A stretch of 32,694 nucleotides of DNA from Chloroflexota bacterium (GTDB lineage: Bacteria > Chloroflexota > Dormibacteria > CF-121). Under the pieces are notes generated by a model, which was not told where the DNA came from, ran no database searches, and saw nothing but the letters and a program-made list of their open reading frames with translations. The stretch is taken from assembly GCA_005882045.1 (NCBI GenBank), contig VBHO01000149.1:16651-49344 (forward strand). Direction: 5' to 3'. Both the position numbers and the translations under genes were made by a program. Every line of letters starts with the position of its first letter. Within the stretch, counting starts at the first letter, position 1. Of the stretch, positions 7,215 through 19,036 are shown piece after piece.

Positions 7215-7574
7215 CTAGGCCGTGCTGGTGCCCTGCCGGCCATACTTGTCCTCCAGCCGGACGACATCGTCGATCTCCGGGGTCGAGACCTCGAAGAACT
7301 CGCACTCCTCGACGCCGATCATCCGGTGCTTTCGTCCCGGGATGATCCGCCGCGACATCCCGGGAGTCAGTCGATGGGTCTCCATCTGGCCCTTGTCGTT
7401 TTCGAGCTGGAGGTCCATGGCGCCCTTGACCACCAGCAGCGTTTCGTCCTTGTGCCGGTGGTATTGCAGGCTGAGCATTTCCCCACTGTTGATATGGATC
7501 ACCTTTCCCAGGTACTTGTCGGTAACGGCGAAGCGATTTTCCCAGCCCCAGGGCTTTTTGACGATCTCAGACAA
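7215..7574 (-). CDS. Stand-alone mannose-6-phosphate isomerase-type cupin
   Basis: A 119-residue single-domain cupin matching the C-terminal domain of bifunctional ManC/AlgA (type II PMI). Opening KPWGWENRF corresponds to the family RPWG motif. The metal-binding set is visible as H39, H41 and E44 (QYHRHKDET) and H83 (RKHRM), and the end DDVVRLEDKYGR is diagnostic. It probably interconverts fructose-6-phosphate and mannose-6-phosphate, the first step toward GDP-mannose; a non-catalytic sugar-binding role is the alternative. TTG 7574 overlaps the stop of the phosphomannomutase gene by 8 nt; no in-frame ATG or GTG lies close by. Last gene of the ten-gene operon. Confidence 0.85.
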   Translation of the reverse strand: MSEIVKKPWGWENRFAVTDKYLGKVIHINSGEMLSLQYHRHKDETLLVVKGAMDLQLENDKGQMETHRLTPGMSRRIIPGRKHRMIGVEECEFFEVSTPEIDDVVRLEDKYGRQGTSTA

Positions 7575-9012
7575 GCTGGCGCACGCCTAACCGTTCTTCG
7601 AGCGCGGCCAGCAGCTGGTCGACGCGCTCCTTCGAGCCGGCCTCGCTGTAAACGCGAATCAGCGGCTCGGTTCCGGAGAAACGGACCAGCACCCAGCTGC
7701 CGTCCTCGAGGTAGTACTTGAAGCCATCATCGGTGCGTGAGCGTACCACCCGGCTGCCGGCAATCTCGGTGGGCGGCTCCTTCTCCAGCCGGCCATAGAG
7801 TTCGACGCGGCGGGTCGCGTACTCCTGGCGGTCGAGATGCAGGTCGTGGCGGGCGTAGAAGTGCGGGCCGACCAGCTCGGTGAGGTGCTCCATGATCTTC
7901 GACAGCGGCTTGCCGTACTTGACGATCATGTCGGCGAAGGTGATGCCGGAGAGAATCCCATCCCGCTCGGGGATGTGGCCGCGGAAGGCGAAGCCGCCGC
8001 TTTCCTCGCCACCGAGAATCGCATTGGTCTCAGCCATCTTGGGCCCGATGTACTTGAAGCCGACCTTGAGCTCGTGCACCGTGACCCCGAAGCGTTCCCC
8101 GAGCTTGTCGACCATGGAGGTCGACGTCAGCGAGCGGACCACGTCGCCCTTCTGTCCGCGCTTCTCGACCAGGTACATCATGAGCAGCGCCATCACTTGT
8201 AGCTGGTTGATAAAGGTGCCGCGCTCGTCGATGATGCCCACCCGGTCGGCGTCACCGTCATTGGCGATGCAAAGGTCGAACCCGCCTTTGCGCATCCGCT
8301 CCATCGCCTCCGGCATCCACTGGGCAATGGGCTCCGGGTGCATGCCGCCAAAGCCCGGGTTCCGCTCGCCGTGGATCTCTTCCACCGTCGTCCTGCCGCC
8401 GGCGAGCAGCGCCCGAACGTAGCCCTGGCTGGCGCCGTACATCGGTTCATGGAGGATCTTGAGCCCGGCGGCCTTGATGGCGCCCAGGTCCACCAGCCGA
8501 TTGATCTGTGCGGCGTACGCGGGTTGAGGGTCAAAGACCTCGATCTTCCCCTCGCGCTGCGCATCGTCGAAGCGAACTTGCATGACGCGCCCGCCACGCT
8601 GCACCCGTTGGATCTCTTGCTCCAGCCGGGTTGTCACCTCGGGTGACGCCGAGCCCGCGTACTCCGGCTTGTATTTCAGCCCACTGAAGTAGTAGGGGTT
8701 GTGGCTGGCGGTGATGACGAGACCGCCGCTCGCCTTCTTGTCGAGGATGGCGTAGGTCGCCACCTGGGTGGGCGCCGGCGCGTTCACGATGAACACCTTG
8801 ACGCCGTTGGCGGCCAGCACCTGGGCGACCTCGCGGGCGAAGAGGTCCGAGGCGAAGCGCGTGTCATAGCCGACGATCGCGGACGGGTTTGGCCGGCTGG
8901 TTAAGTACTGGGCAATGCCCTGGGTGGCGATGCGAACCGACTCGTAGGTGAAGTCATCGGCGATGATGCCGCGCCATCCATCGGTGCCAAATGTGATTTC
9001 GACGTTCGCCAC
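7567..9012 (-). CDS. manB: Phosphomannomutase/phosphoglucomutase
   Basis: A 481-residue alpha-D-phosphohexomutase that converts mannose-6-phosphate to mannose-1-phosphate (or the glucose equivalents). Family landmarks are FGTDGWRG at the N-terminus (8-15), phosphoserine loop TASHNP with Ser103, metal loop DGDADR (252-257), sugar-binding GEESGG (335-340) and phosphate-binding RFSGTEP (444-450). GTG 9012 is chosen because AGGGAAG precedes it and because the conserved N-terminus starts immediately; the open frame upstream overlaps a non-coding gap. Context between GMD and the PMI cupin favours the mannose reaction, but substrate choice cannot be proven from sequence. The 44-nt gap upstream holds TACGAT, a possible weak internal -10. 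Confidence 0.92.
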   Translation of the reverse strand: MANVEITFGTDGWRGIIADDFTYESVRIATQGIAQYLTSRPNPSAIVGYDTRFASDLFAREVAQVLAANGVKVFIVNAPAPTQVATYAILDKKASGGLVITASHNPYYFSGLKYKPEYAGSASPEVTTRLEQEIQRVQRGGRVMQVRFDDAQREGKIEVFDPQPAYAAQINRLVDLGAIKAAGLKILHEPMYGASQGYVRALLAGGRTTVEEIHGERNPGFGGMHPEPIAQWMPEAMERMRKGGFDLCIANDGDADRVGIIDERGTFINQLQVMALLMMYLVEKRGQKGDVVRSLTSTSMVDKLGERFGVTVHELKVGFKYIGPKMAETNAILGGEESGGFAFRGHIPERDGILSGITFADMIVKYGKPLSKIMEHLTELVGPHFYARHDLHLDRQEYATRRVELYGRLEKEPPTEIAGSRVVRSRTDDGFKYYLEDGSWVLVRFSGTEPLIRVYSEAGSKERVDQLLAALEERLGVRQLV

Positions 9013-9056
9013 GGTCTTCCCTATCGTAGCGGGGTCGGCCGCACTCGGATCTGGGC

Positions 9057-10091
9057 TCAGCTGGCTTTCGCCGACGGGGCGCGCAGAACGTCGGCCGGTG
9101 GCAGGCCGAGCGCAGCCAGGTCCGATTCCAGCATTTCGCGGATCATCTGCTCGAAGGTGATCTTCGGCCGCCAGCCAAGCTTGGCGCGAGCTTTGCTCGG
9201 GTCGCCACGCAGGTCGGGGACTTCGGCGGGACGGAAGTAGGCGCGATCGACTTCCACGTACTTCTCCCAGTCGAGGCCGACCATTCCGAAGGCCAGCTCG
9301 ACCAGCTGGCGGATGGTCCACTGGATGCCGGTGGCGATGACGTAGTCGTCGGGCTTGTCCTGCTGCAGCATCATCCACATCGCCTCCACGTAGTCCCGGG
9401 CATGGCCCCAGTCGCGTTTGGATTCGAGGTTGCCGAGGCGGAGTTTGGTCGAACGCTTGGCGACGATGGCCGCCACCCCGCGCGTCACCTTGCGGGTCAC
9501 GAAGTTCTCGCCACGACGGGGCGACTCGTGATTGAAGAGGATGCCGTTGCAGGCGAACATACCGTAGGCCTCGCGGTAGTTGACGGTCATCCAGTGCGCG
9601 TAGAGCTTGGCGACGCCATACGGGCTGCGCGGATAAAACGGCGTCTGCTCGTTCTGCGGCGGCGGCGTCAAGCCGAACATTTCCGAGGTCGACGCCTGGT
9701 AGAACCGAGTCGGACGTCCGGTGGCCCGGATCGCTTCCAGCAACCGGGTCGTGCCCAGCCCGTCCGTGTTCCCCGTGTACTCCGGCTGATCGAACGAAAT
9801 ATGGACCTGGCTCTGGGCGGCCAGGTTGTAAATCTCATCGGGCTCCACCGTCATCACCAGCCGGTTGAGGCCACCCGAATCGGTCATGTCGCCATAGTTG
9901 AGGGTGAAGCGGGCGCCCTCGAGGTGCGACGGGTGCGCGTGCTCCAGATGATCGATCCGGCTGCGGTTCATGCTCGACGAGCGGCGCACCACGCCGTGCA
10001 CCTCGTATCCCTTCTCCAGCAAGAGCTCGGCGAGGTAGGAGCCGTCCTGGCCGGTGATCCCCGTGATCAGCGCTCGTTTTGCCACGGCCAC
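9057..10091 (-). CDS. gmd: GDP-mannose 4,6-dehydratase
   Basis: A 344-residue short-chain dehydrogenase of the extended type that makes GDP-4-keto-6-deoxy-D-mannose with bound NADP(H). It has the NAD(P)-binding GITGQDG (11-17), the GMD-specific RRSSS near 36-40, the active-site STSEMFG (134-140) and YxxxK (Y158, K162), then [15 protein letters not shown] (187-201), a GMD hallmark. GTG 10091 is assigned; GTG 10085 two codons later is equally possible, and neither has a strong Shine-Dalgarno. The gene starts 13 nt after manC. Its product is the substrate of the RMD encoded two genes upstream in the same operon. Confidence 0.95.
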   Translation of the reverse strand: MAVAKRALITGITGQDGSYLAELLLEKGYEVHGVVRRSSSMNRSRIDHLEHAHPSHLEGARFTLNYGDMTDSGGLNRLVMTVEPDEIYNLAAQSQVHISFDQPEYTGNTDGLGTTRLLEAIRATGRPTRFYQASTSEMFGLTPPPQNEQTPFYPRSPYGVAKLYAHWMTVNYREAYGMFACNGILFNHESPRRGENFVTRKVTRGVAAIVAKRSTKLRLGNLESKRDWGHARDYVEAMWMMLQQDKPDDYVIATGIQWTIRQLVELAFGMVGLDWEKYVEVDRAYFRPAEVPDLRGDPSKARAKLGWRPKITFEQMIREMLESDLAALGLPPADVLRAPSAKAS

Positions 10092-10104
10092 AGTGTACTG
10101 ACGC

Positions 10105-11175
10105 TCACAGGTATTCCGTCTTGCCCATTTGCTTGAGGCGTTCCACGATCAGCTTGACGTCCTGGGACCGCGCCTTAGGACAGATCAGGATGGCGTCCTC
10201 GGTCTCGATCACGACCATGTCCTCCAGGCCGACCGCCGCCACCAGCTTCTTCGGGGAGTGGATCATGCAGTTCTTGGAGTCGATCAGGACGGAGTCGCCC
10301 TCGACGAAGTTACCGGCCTCGTCCTGCTGCAGGATGTCGTGCAGGTCGGCCCAGGATCCCAGGTCGTGCCACTCAAAGGTCGCCCCCACCACCAGGAGGT
10401 TGTGGGTGCGTTCGAGCACCACGTAATCGATCGCCTCCGTCGGCAGAGCCTCGTAGGCGACATCGGCCTCCTCCCGCCGACCGGCCGCTCGCGACTGTTT
10501 CACCCGCTCCAACCCGGCGTAGAGCTGCGGGGCGTGGGCGGCCATCTCGCTGAAGAGCACCTCCACCGGCCAGCTGAAGAGTCCGAGGTTCCAGAGGTAT
10601 CCGCCGCCCTTGACGTAACGCTCGGCGGTCTTCAGGTCCGGTTTCTCGACGAAGGCCTTGACCCGGAAGACCGGCGCTCCGTGTTCGCCGTCGACACGCG
10701 GACCGGTCTGGATATAGCCGAAGGCGGTGGAGGCATACGGTGGATGCAGACCGACGGTGACCAAGGAGCGTTTCTGCTCGGCCCAGCGCGCTTCCGCCTC
10801 GAGCGTTTCCAGGTACGCCTCTTCGTCGTGCCCAAGGTAATGATCGGCGTGGACCGAGAGCATGGTCGCGGCCGGGTCGCGCTCGGCGATGCGAAGCGCT
10901 GCCAGTCCCAGTGCCGAGGCGGTCCCGCGTCGCGCCGGCTCGATGATGAAATGCTCATCCTCGAGCTGCGGCAACTGCTCGCGTATGCTCTCCACCTGCG
11001 AGCGTTCCGTGACAACGTAGACGTTCTCGGTGAGGCGGCGCACCCGCTCGAACGTCGACTGCAGCAGCGAGAGGCGACCGGCGAGGGCCAGCAGGTGCTT
11101 CGGTGACTTCTCGCGAGAGCGTGGCCACAACCGCGTTCCGCTACCGCCCGCCAGGATGACGATGTGCCGGCCCAT
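10105..11175 (-). CDS. manC: Mannose-1-phosphate guanylyltransferase (single-domain ManC)
   Basis: A 356-residue nucleotidyltransferase that makes GDP-mannose from GTP and mannose-1-phosphate. The signature GGSGTRLWP is at 10-18, followed by SPKHLL; VHADHYL near 109-115 and [10 protein letters not shown] near 175-184 complete the active site, with WNLGLF further on. It ends after the nucleotidyltransferase and left-handed-helix region and lacks the C-terminal PMI cupin found in longer ManC/AlgA enzymes. That cupin is instead encoded as a separate gene at the end of the operon. ATG 11175 lies 1 nt after the rmd stop. Confidence 0.95.
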   Translation of the reverse strand: MGRHIVILAGGSGTRLWPRSREKSPKHLLALAGRLSLLQSTFERVRRLTENVYVVTERSQVESIREQLPQLEDEHFIIEPARRGTASALGLAALRIAERDPAATMLSVHADHYLGHDEEAYLETLEAEARWAEQKRSLVTVGLHPPYASTAFGYIQTGPRVDGEHGAPVFRVKAFVEKPDLKTAERYVKGGGYLWNLGLFSWPVEVLFSEMAAHAPQLYAGLERVKQSRAAGRREEADVAYEALPTEAIDYVVLERTHNLLVVGATFEWHDLGSWADLHDILQQDEAGNFVEGDSVLIDSKNCMIHSPKKLVAAVGLEDMVVIETEDAILICPKARSQDVKLIVERLKQMGKTEYL

Positions 11176-11176
11176 T

Positions 11177-12134
11177 TCAGGCGGCGCGTCGCTCGGAGCG
11201 GCGCCAGTACTCGAGCGTGTCGCGCAGGGTGCGATCCAGTGAGATCTGGGGCTGCCAGCCGGTGAGCCGCCGGAAGCGGCGGGAGTCGCAGAGATAGACG
11301 TCGGCCTCGACCGCGTGCTTCCGGCTGGTATCCACTTCCAGCGTGATCAGGATGCGCGTCATCGCCAGGAGGCGGGCGACCAGGTCGCGCAATCGGGGCG
11401 CGGTTCCCGAACCGATGTTGTAGACCTCGCCCGCCTTGGCCTTCTCCGCCGCCAGCAGGTAGGCGCGGGCGATATCGCGCACGTCGGTGAAGTCGCGTCG
11501 CGTGTCGAGGTTGCCCACTTTCAGGATGGGCGGCTGCGCACCCAGTTCGATCCGGGCAATCTGCTGGGCGAAGCTCGCGATCGCGAAGTGCGGGGCCTGC
11601 CGAGGACCCGTGTGGTTGAAGGGGCGCAGCCGGATCGCCGGCAAGCCGTGGCTGAGGTGATATTGCAACGCCAGAAGGTCCTGCGTCACCTTGCTGACCC
11701 CGTAGGGGGTGACCGGTTGCAGCGGCGTGGCTTCGTTGAGCCGCCGAGCCCGGCCGGACGGGCGTCCGTACTCATCGCTTGAGCCGACGACGACCACGCG
11801 AGGCATAGGGTCGAGCTGCACCGCCGCCGCCAGTAGGTTCGCCTCGAGGCCGGCGTTGGTGGCGATCGTCCCCGCTGGATCCTGCCAGGACGCCGCCGGG
11901 CTGCTCAAGGCTGCCAGGTGGAAGACCCATTGCGGCTTGATGGCGCGGACCAGCGCGTCCACCTGCGCGCGGTCGAGTAAGTCGACCTGGTGCGTTGTCA
12001 CCGTGGGTGCCAACTCGGCCCTTGAATCCGGTTGAGCGCGACGAATGGTTCCGTGGACGGTGTGGCGGCGTCGGGTCAAAACGTCGGAGAGGTGACTACC
12101 CGCGAAGCCGTCGATCCCCGTGACAAGGACGGTC

Positions 12135-12142
<8 letters not shown>
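11177..12142 (-). CDS. rmd: GDP-4-keto-6-deoxy-D-mannose reductase (GDP-D-rhamnose forming); start codon apparently ACG
   Basis: About 321 residues, extended SDR family. It would reduce the GMD product to GDP-D-rhamnose. Evidence: dinucleotide-binding [10 protein letters not shown] at the N-terminus, [14 protein letters not shown] catalytic Tyr/Lys, and the RMD-like [14 protein letters not shown] and [15 protein letters not shown]. It lacks the sequence features of GDP-fucose synthase. No in-frame ATG, GTG or TTG exists close upstream of the Rossmann motif; the first in-frame TTG inside would delete that motif. ACG at 12142 begins ACG-GCT-AAG-ACC (would be MAKTVLVTG) with AGGTGGTGGAG 7 nt upstream. 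An ACG start or a single-base T-to-C change or error is the likely explanation. It overlaps the metK end by 8 nt. Confidence 0.88.
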
Positions 12143-15525
<3,383 letters not shown>

Positions 15526-16062
15526 CTAGAGCTTCAGGTGGGAGACGACGTTGTACTCGGACAGGTTGGCCGCCCCCTTCAGGAACTTCAGCTCGATCAG
15601 GAAGGAGATACCGACCACCTTCCCGCCCAACTGCTGCACCAGGCTGGCGGTCGTCCTCGCCGTCCCGCCCGTGGCGAGCAGATCGTCGACGATCACGACC
15701 GGCTGCCCCGGCTTGATGGCGTCCTTGTGGATCTCCAGCACTGCCGAACCGTACTCGAGCGCATACGACTCGGAAAGCTTCTGACCGGGGAGTTTGCCTT
15801 CTTTACGGACGGGGATGAAGCCGGCCTGTAGCAGGTAGGCGAGCGCGCCACCGAAGATGAAACCGCGCGACTCGACCCCCACCACCAGCTCGACCGCTTT
15901 CCCCCGGTAGGTCTCTGCCATGAGGTTGACCGCCTGCCGGAAGGCCGCGGCATCCTGGAGCAGCGTGGTGATGTCCTTGAAGAGGATGCCCTCTTTGGGG
16001 AAATTGGGTACGTCGCGGATCTTGTCCGCGAGCGCGCGCACCACCGCGCCATCGTCTGGCAC
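15526..16062 (-). CDS. apt: Adenine phosphoribosyltransferase
   Basis: A 178-residue salvage enzyme that makes AMP from adenine and PRPP. It has the APT N-terminal DVPNFPKEGILFKDIT (17-32), VGVESRGFIFGGALAY (61-76), RKEGKLPG (86-93) and the PRPP-binding VVIVDDLLATGGTA (122-135). Start GTG 16062 has no clear Shine-Dalgarno and lies 19 nt after the flippase stop. Located with ahcY, metK and a PfkB kinase, it fits recovery of the adenine moiety from SAM turnover. Confidence 0.96.
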   Translation of the reverse strand: MPDDGAVVRALADKIRDVPNFPKEGILFKDITTLLQDAAAFRQAVNLMAETYRGKAVELVVGVESRGFIFGGALAYLLQAGFIPVRKEGKLPGQKLSESYALEYGSAVLEIHKDAIKPGQPVVIVDDLLATGGTARTTASLVQQLGGKVVGISFLIELKFLKGAANLSEYNVVSHLKL

Positions 16063-16081
16063 GCGAGTAGTTTAGGGACTG

Positions 16082-17497
16082 TCAGCGGGCGGCACGAATA
16101 ATGGCCCACTCCTCGGCGTTCAGCGCGCGCAGCCCGATCAGCGCCACGACGTAGACCGCCGCCCCGAGGATGATGACGACGGCCAGCGGCCACGTTCGCA
16201 CCGAGTAGACGACGATCCCCATGATCGTCGCGCTGGCAAGCACTCGTGCGCCGCCGCCGCCGATGGAGAGGCGGAGCCGTTGGCGTCGAAGCAGCCACCA
16301 ACCGCCCGCGAAGAGCGCGATCTCGGTCACGGTTGAGGCGGCCGCTGCACCGAGATAGCCAAACGGAGGAATCAGCGCCAGGTTGAGGACGACATTGACC
16401 GCCAGCGTGAAGAGGGCGAGGCGGGTGAAGTCGAGCTGCCGGTTGATGGCGGTCAGCGTGTAGATGAAGGCATTGTTCACGAAGAGCAGCACGACCGAAG
16501 GTGCCAGGATGCGCAACGCCGGGATGGACTGTTCGAATCCGCGGGTGAAGTGCACGATCGGGCCGGCGAGGACGCCCAGGCCGACCGCCAGTGGCAGCCC
16601 GAGGAGGGCGAGCATCTTGAAGGACTTCTCGTAGGCAAAGGCCAAGCGGCGGCGATCACTCGCCCCGAGCAGCGACAGCGCGGGAAAGATCACGCCCATC
16701 GCGGACTGTGGGATCCAGGCGACGGCGTCGATGTACTTGTTCGCCGCCGAGTACCAGCCGACCATCTGGAAGGTCTTGAAGAGCTGCAGCAGCACGATGT
16801 CGAGCTGCGCATAAACCGTCGTGACGGTGAAGCCGAGGGCGAGCGGCAGCCCGGCCGTCAACAGGCGCCGGACGAACACCGGCTCGAGCCGGACAGCGAC
16901 CCGCTCGTGCCACCGCCAGCGCAAAACCGCGAAGGCAAATAGGCAGGTAAAGAGGTAGCTGATCGTGTAGACCCACAGGAAACCGTCCCAGGTCGCGCCC
17001 CGATTGATGGCGACGATGGTCAGCGCGAGCAGCACGATCGACTCGGCGACGATCGCGATTGCCTCGTAACCGAGCCGCCCACGGATGTAGAAGACCGCGC
17101 GCAGCAGGCTGGAATAACTCGTCGTTAGAAGGAGCGCGAAGGCCGCCAGGGTATAGGGAAACAACGTTGGGCTCAGCAGGCGCAAAGCTACTGCAAGGAT
17201 GACAAGCGCCACCAGTGAGAGCAGGAGCCGGGCGCTCAACAGATTTGCGAGGTAACGAGTAAACGCGCTGCGGTCTCGAGACGCGTCTCGGATGAATACG
17301 GTTTGCAGTCCGAGGTCGGCGACAACCCCGACGAGGGTGACGTAGACGATCATGGCCGCGAACCGGCCATAGTTGTCGGCACCGAGATGGCGCCAGAGCA
17401 ACACGACGACGATGAAGACCGCCAGCTTTGCCAGGGCACGCGCCCCAACCACCAGCACGCTGTTGCGGAGAGTGCGGGAGGCGAGGCGCTCGCTCAC
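16082..17497 (-). CDS. Wzx-type polysaccharide flippase (MOP superfamily)
   Basis: A 471-residue membrane protein with 12-14 hydrophobic helices. Features include N-terminal ALAKLAVFIVVVLLWRHLGADNYGRFA, typical of Wzx/RfbX-like lipid-linked oligosaccharide flippases, and the mid-protein YSAANKYIDAVAWIPQSAMGVIFPALS. It would move undecaprenyl-linked sugar repeats across the membrane. It is the first gene of the operon that also makes GDP-D-rhamnose, which suits surface glycan export. The GTG 17497 start has no Shine-Dalgarno; TAGAAT lies 7 nt upstream, suggesting a leaderless mRNA. Alternative: a related lipid or drug exporter of the same superfamily. Confidence 0.88.
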   Translation of the reverse strand: MSERLASRTLRNSVLVVGARALAKLAVFIVVVLLWRHLGADNYGRFAAMIVYVTLVGVVADLGLQTVFIRDASRDRSAFTRYLANLLSARLLLSLVALVILAVALRLLSPTLFPYTLAAFALLLTTSYSSLLRAVFYIRGRLGYEAIAIVAESIVLLALTIVAINRGATWDGFLWVYTISYLFTCLFAFAVLRWRWHERVAVRLEPVFVRRLLTAGLPLALGFTVTTVYAQLDIVLLQLFKTFQMVGWYSAANKYIDAVAWIPQSAMGVIFPALSLLGASDRRRLAFAYEKSFKMLALLGLPLAVGLGVLAGPIVHFTRGFEQSIPALRILAPSVVLLFVNNAFIYTLTAINRQLDFTRLALFTLAVNVVLNLALIPPFGYLGAAAASTVTEIALFAGGWWLLRRQRLRLSIGGGGARVLASATIMGIVVYSVRTWPLAVVIILGAAVYVVALIGLRALNAEEWAIIRAAR

Positions 17498-17504
17498 GGC
17501 GCGG

Positions 17505-17510
17505 ATTCTA
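17505..17510 (-). promoter_or_regulatory. Putative -10 element of the ten-gene operon (leaderless start)
   Basis: TAGAAT on the minus strand ends 7 nt before GTG 17497, so the transcript would start at or next to the start codon. No good -35 is visible at 16-18 nt. This is the only candidate promoter in the 89-nt gap that faces the operon. Confidence 0.4.
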
Positions 17511-17586
17511 GTTGAGTTCCGCCCTCAATTCCCGACCGGCGACTCGGCCGGAACCTTTTGGCCGGCTATTCCGTCATATAGATGGA

Positions 17587-17991
17587 ATGTTTGCTCGCGC
17601 GCTGATCGCCTGCCTGCTTGTCGCGGGTCTTGCCGGATGTGGTGCCGGCCCGTCGCTGTTCGGGCCAACCACAGGAACGGTCACCGGCCACGTTCAGCTC
17701 CGAGCGTGCGGGGGCGCCTACCGGGCTGGGACGACCAGCTGCCCGACACATCCGTACGCTGGCGTAACCCTGACGTTTGCTCTCACCTCGGCGGCCGACA
17801 CCGTGTCGGGGCAGCCGGCCACCACTGACTCGAGCGGTTCCTACCGAATCGATCTGAAGACCGGGACCTACACCGTGCGAGCCTCAGGCCCGGGTGACCA
17901 GGTGGGCGGGCTTGCCGGCGCGCGCGAGGTTGTTGTCGTCGCCGGGAAGACGGTTACCGCCGATTTCGTCTACACGATCCAGTTGCTCTAA
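17587..17991 (+). CDS. Small lipoprotein with a carboxypeptidase-regulatory-like beta-sandwich domain
   Basis: A 134-residue secreted lipoprotein. ATG 17587 gives a clean signal peptide MFARALIACLLVAGLAGC with Cys18 as the lipid anchor; the longer open frame upstream is not supported. Residues about 30-130 (TGTVTGHVQLRACGG, PYAGVTLTFAL, TTDSSGSYRIDLKTGTYTVRA, REVVVVAGKTVTADFVY) have the strand pattern of carboxypeptidase-regulatory or CarboxypepD_reg-like domains. Such domains are often binding or scaffold modules on the cell surface. It diverges from the flippase operon and is 23 nt upstream of trpS. Function unknown. Confidence 0.82.
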   Translation: MFARALIACLLVAGLAGCGAGPSLFGPTTGTVTGHVQLRACGGAYRAGTTSCPTHPYAGVTLTFALTSAADTVSGQPATTDSSGSYRIDLKTGTYTVRASGPGDQVGGLAGAREVVVVAGKTVTADFVYTIQLL

Positions 17992-18002
17992 CGCGCGTTC
18001 CT

Positions 18003-18008
18003 TAACAT
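18003..18008 (+). promoter_or_regulatory. Putative -10 element for leaderless trpS transcription
   Basis: TAACAT ends 6 nt before ATG 18015, placing +1 on the A of the start codon. A possible -35 (TTGCTC at 17983) is too close (14-nt spacer), so the promoter is only tentative. Confidence 0.35.
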
Positions 18009-18014
18009 CTGTGG

Positions 18015-19010
18015 ATGCAGACGATCGGCAAGCCTCGGGTCTTTTCTGGCATCCAGCCCAGCGGCGGCCTACACCTGGGCAACTACCTGGGTGCGATCCG
18101 AAACTGGGTACGCAACCAGGATAAGTACGACAACATTTTCTGCATCGTCGACCTGCACACCATCACCGTTGCACAGGATCCAGCCGCACTACGCGAGAAC
18201 ACCCTCGACCTCGCCGCCGTCTACCTGGCCAGCGGAATCAAAAGGGAGCAGGCGATGTTCGTGCAGTCACACATCCCCGCGCACGCTGAGCTGGCCTGGA
18301 TCCTCGAATGCTTCATCCCAATGGGTTGGCTGGAGCGGATGACCCAGTTCAAAGAGAAGAGTGGACGTGAACGGGAGCGCTCGAGCACAGGACTCTTTGC
18401 CTATCCGGCGCTGATGGCGGCAGATATCCTTCTTTATGACACCAACTTCGTGCCGGTCGGCGAGGATCAGCGGCAGCACATCGAACTGACTCGCGACATC
18501 GGGCAACGGATGAACCAGCGCTTTGGCGAACTGTTTGTCCTGCCGGAGGCCATGATCCAGGCCGCGGGGGCGCGGATCATGGGCCTCGACGATCCAGAGA
18601 AGAAGATGAGTAAGAGCCTGGCCGCCGACGCAACCGGGCATGCGATCTTCATGCTCGACTCGCCCGACGTGATTCGCAAGAAAGTGGCGCGCGCGCAGAC
18701 CGACGCTCAGCCCGAGGTGCGCTTTCCAGCGGGCCCAGGCGTGACCAACCTTCTGGAGATTTACCGCACCATCCAGGACAAGGACTGGGCGACCGTCGAG
18801 AAAGAATTTGCGGGTAAGTCGTACAGCGTGCTGAAGACTGCCGTAGCCGACACTGTGATTGAAACCCTGACGCCGATCCAGGAGCGCTACCGGCAGATCC
18901 GGTCCGATGATGGGGCGCTGATGCAGCAGCTCCGCGGAGCCGCCGAGCGCCTCACGCCGATCGCCAACACGACGCTCTACCGGGTCCAGGAAGCGGTCGG
19001 CCTACGCTAG
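18015..19010 (+). CDS. trpS: Tryptophanyl-tRNA synthetase
   Basis: A 331-residue class I aminoacyl-tRNA synthetase that charges tRNA-Trp. The HIGH-like motif is PSGGLHLGNY (15-24), the KMSKS motif is at 197-201, and FVPVGEDQRQHIELTRDI (146-163) is the classic bacterial TrpRS segment. The length is normal. ATG 18015 has no Shine-Dalgarno; TAACAT (18003-18008) ends 6 nt upstream, so +1 would coincide with the ATG of a leaderless transcript. No T-box leader is present. Confidence 0.98.
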   Translation: MQTIGKPRVFSGIQPSGGLHLGNYLGAIRNWVRNQDKYDNIFCIVDLHTITVAQDPAALRENTLDLAAVYLASGIKREQAMFVQSHIPAHAELAWILECFIPMGWLERMTQFKEKSGRERERSSTGLFAYPALMAADILLYDTNFVPVGEDQRQHIELTRDIGQRMNQRFGELFVLPEAMIQAAGARIMGLDDPEKKMSKSLAADATGHAIFMLDSPDVIRKKVARAQTDAQPEVRFPAGPGVTNLLEIYRTIQDKDWATVEKEFAGKSYSVLKTAVADTVIETLTPIQERYRQIRSDDGALMQQLRGAAERLTPIANTTLYRVQEAVGLR

Positions 19011-19036
19011 CGCGGTTCCAGCAACTCATCGGGCCC

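Noticed and set aside
7161-7240. Zinc-ribbon-like peptide FCGYCGKRW on the plus strand
   Set aside because: Two CxxC-like cysteines only, no second pair, and the frame continues as shadow sequence opposite the cupin gene.
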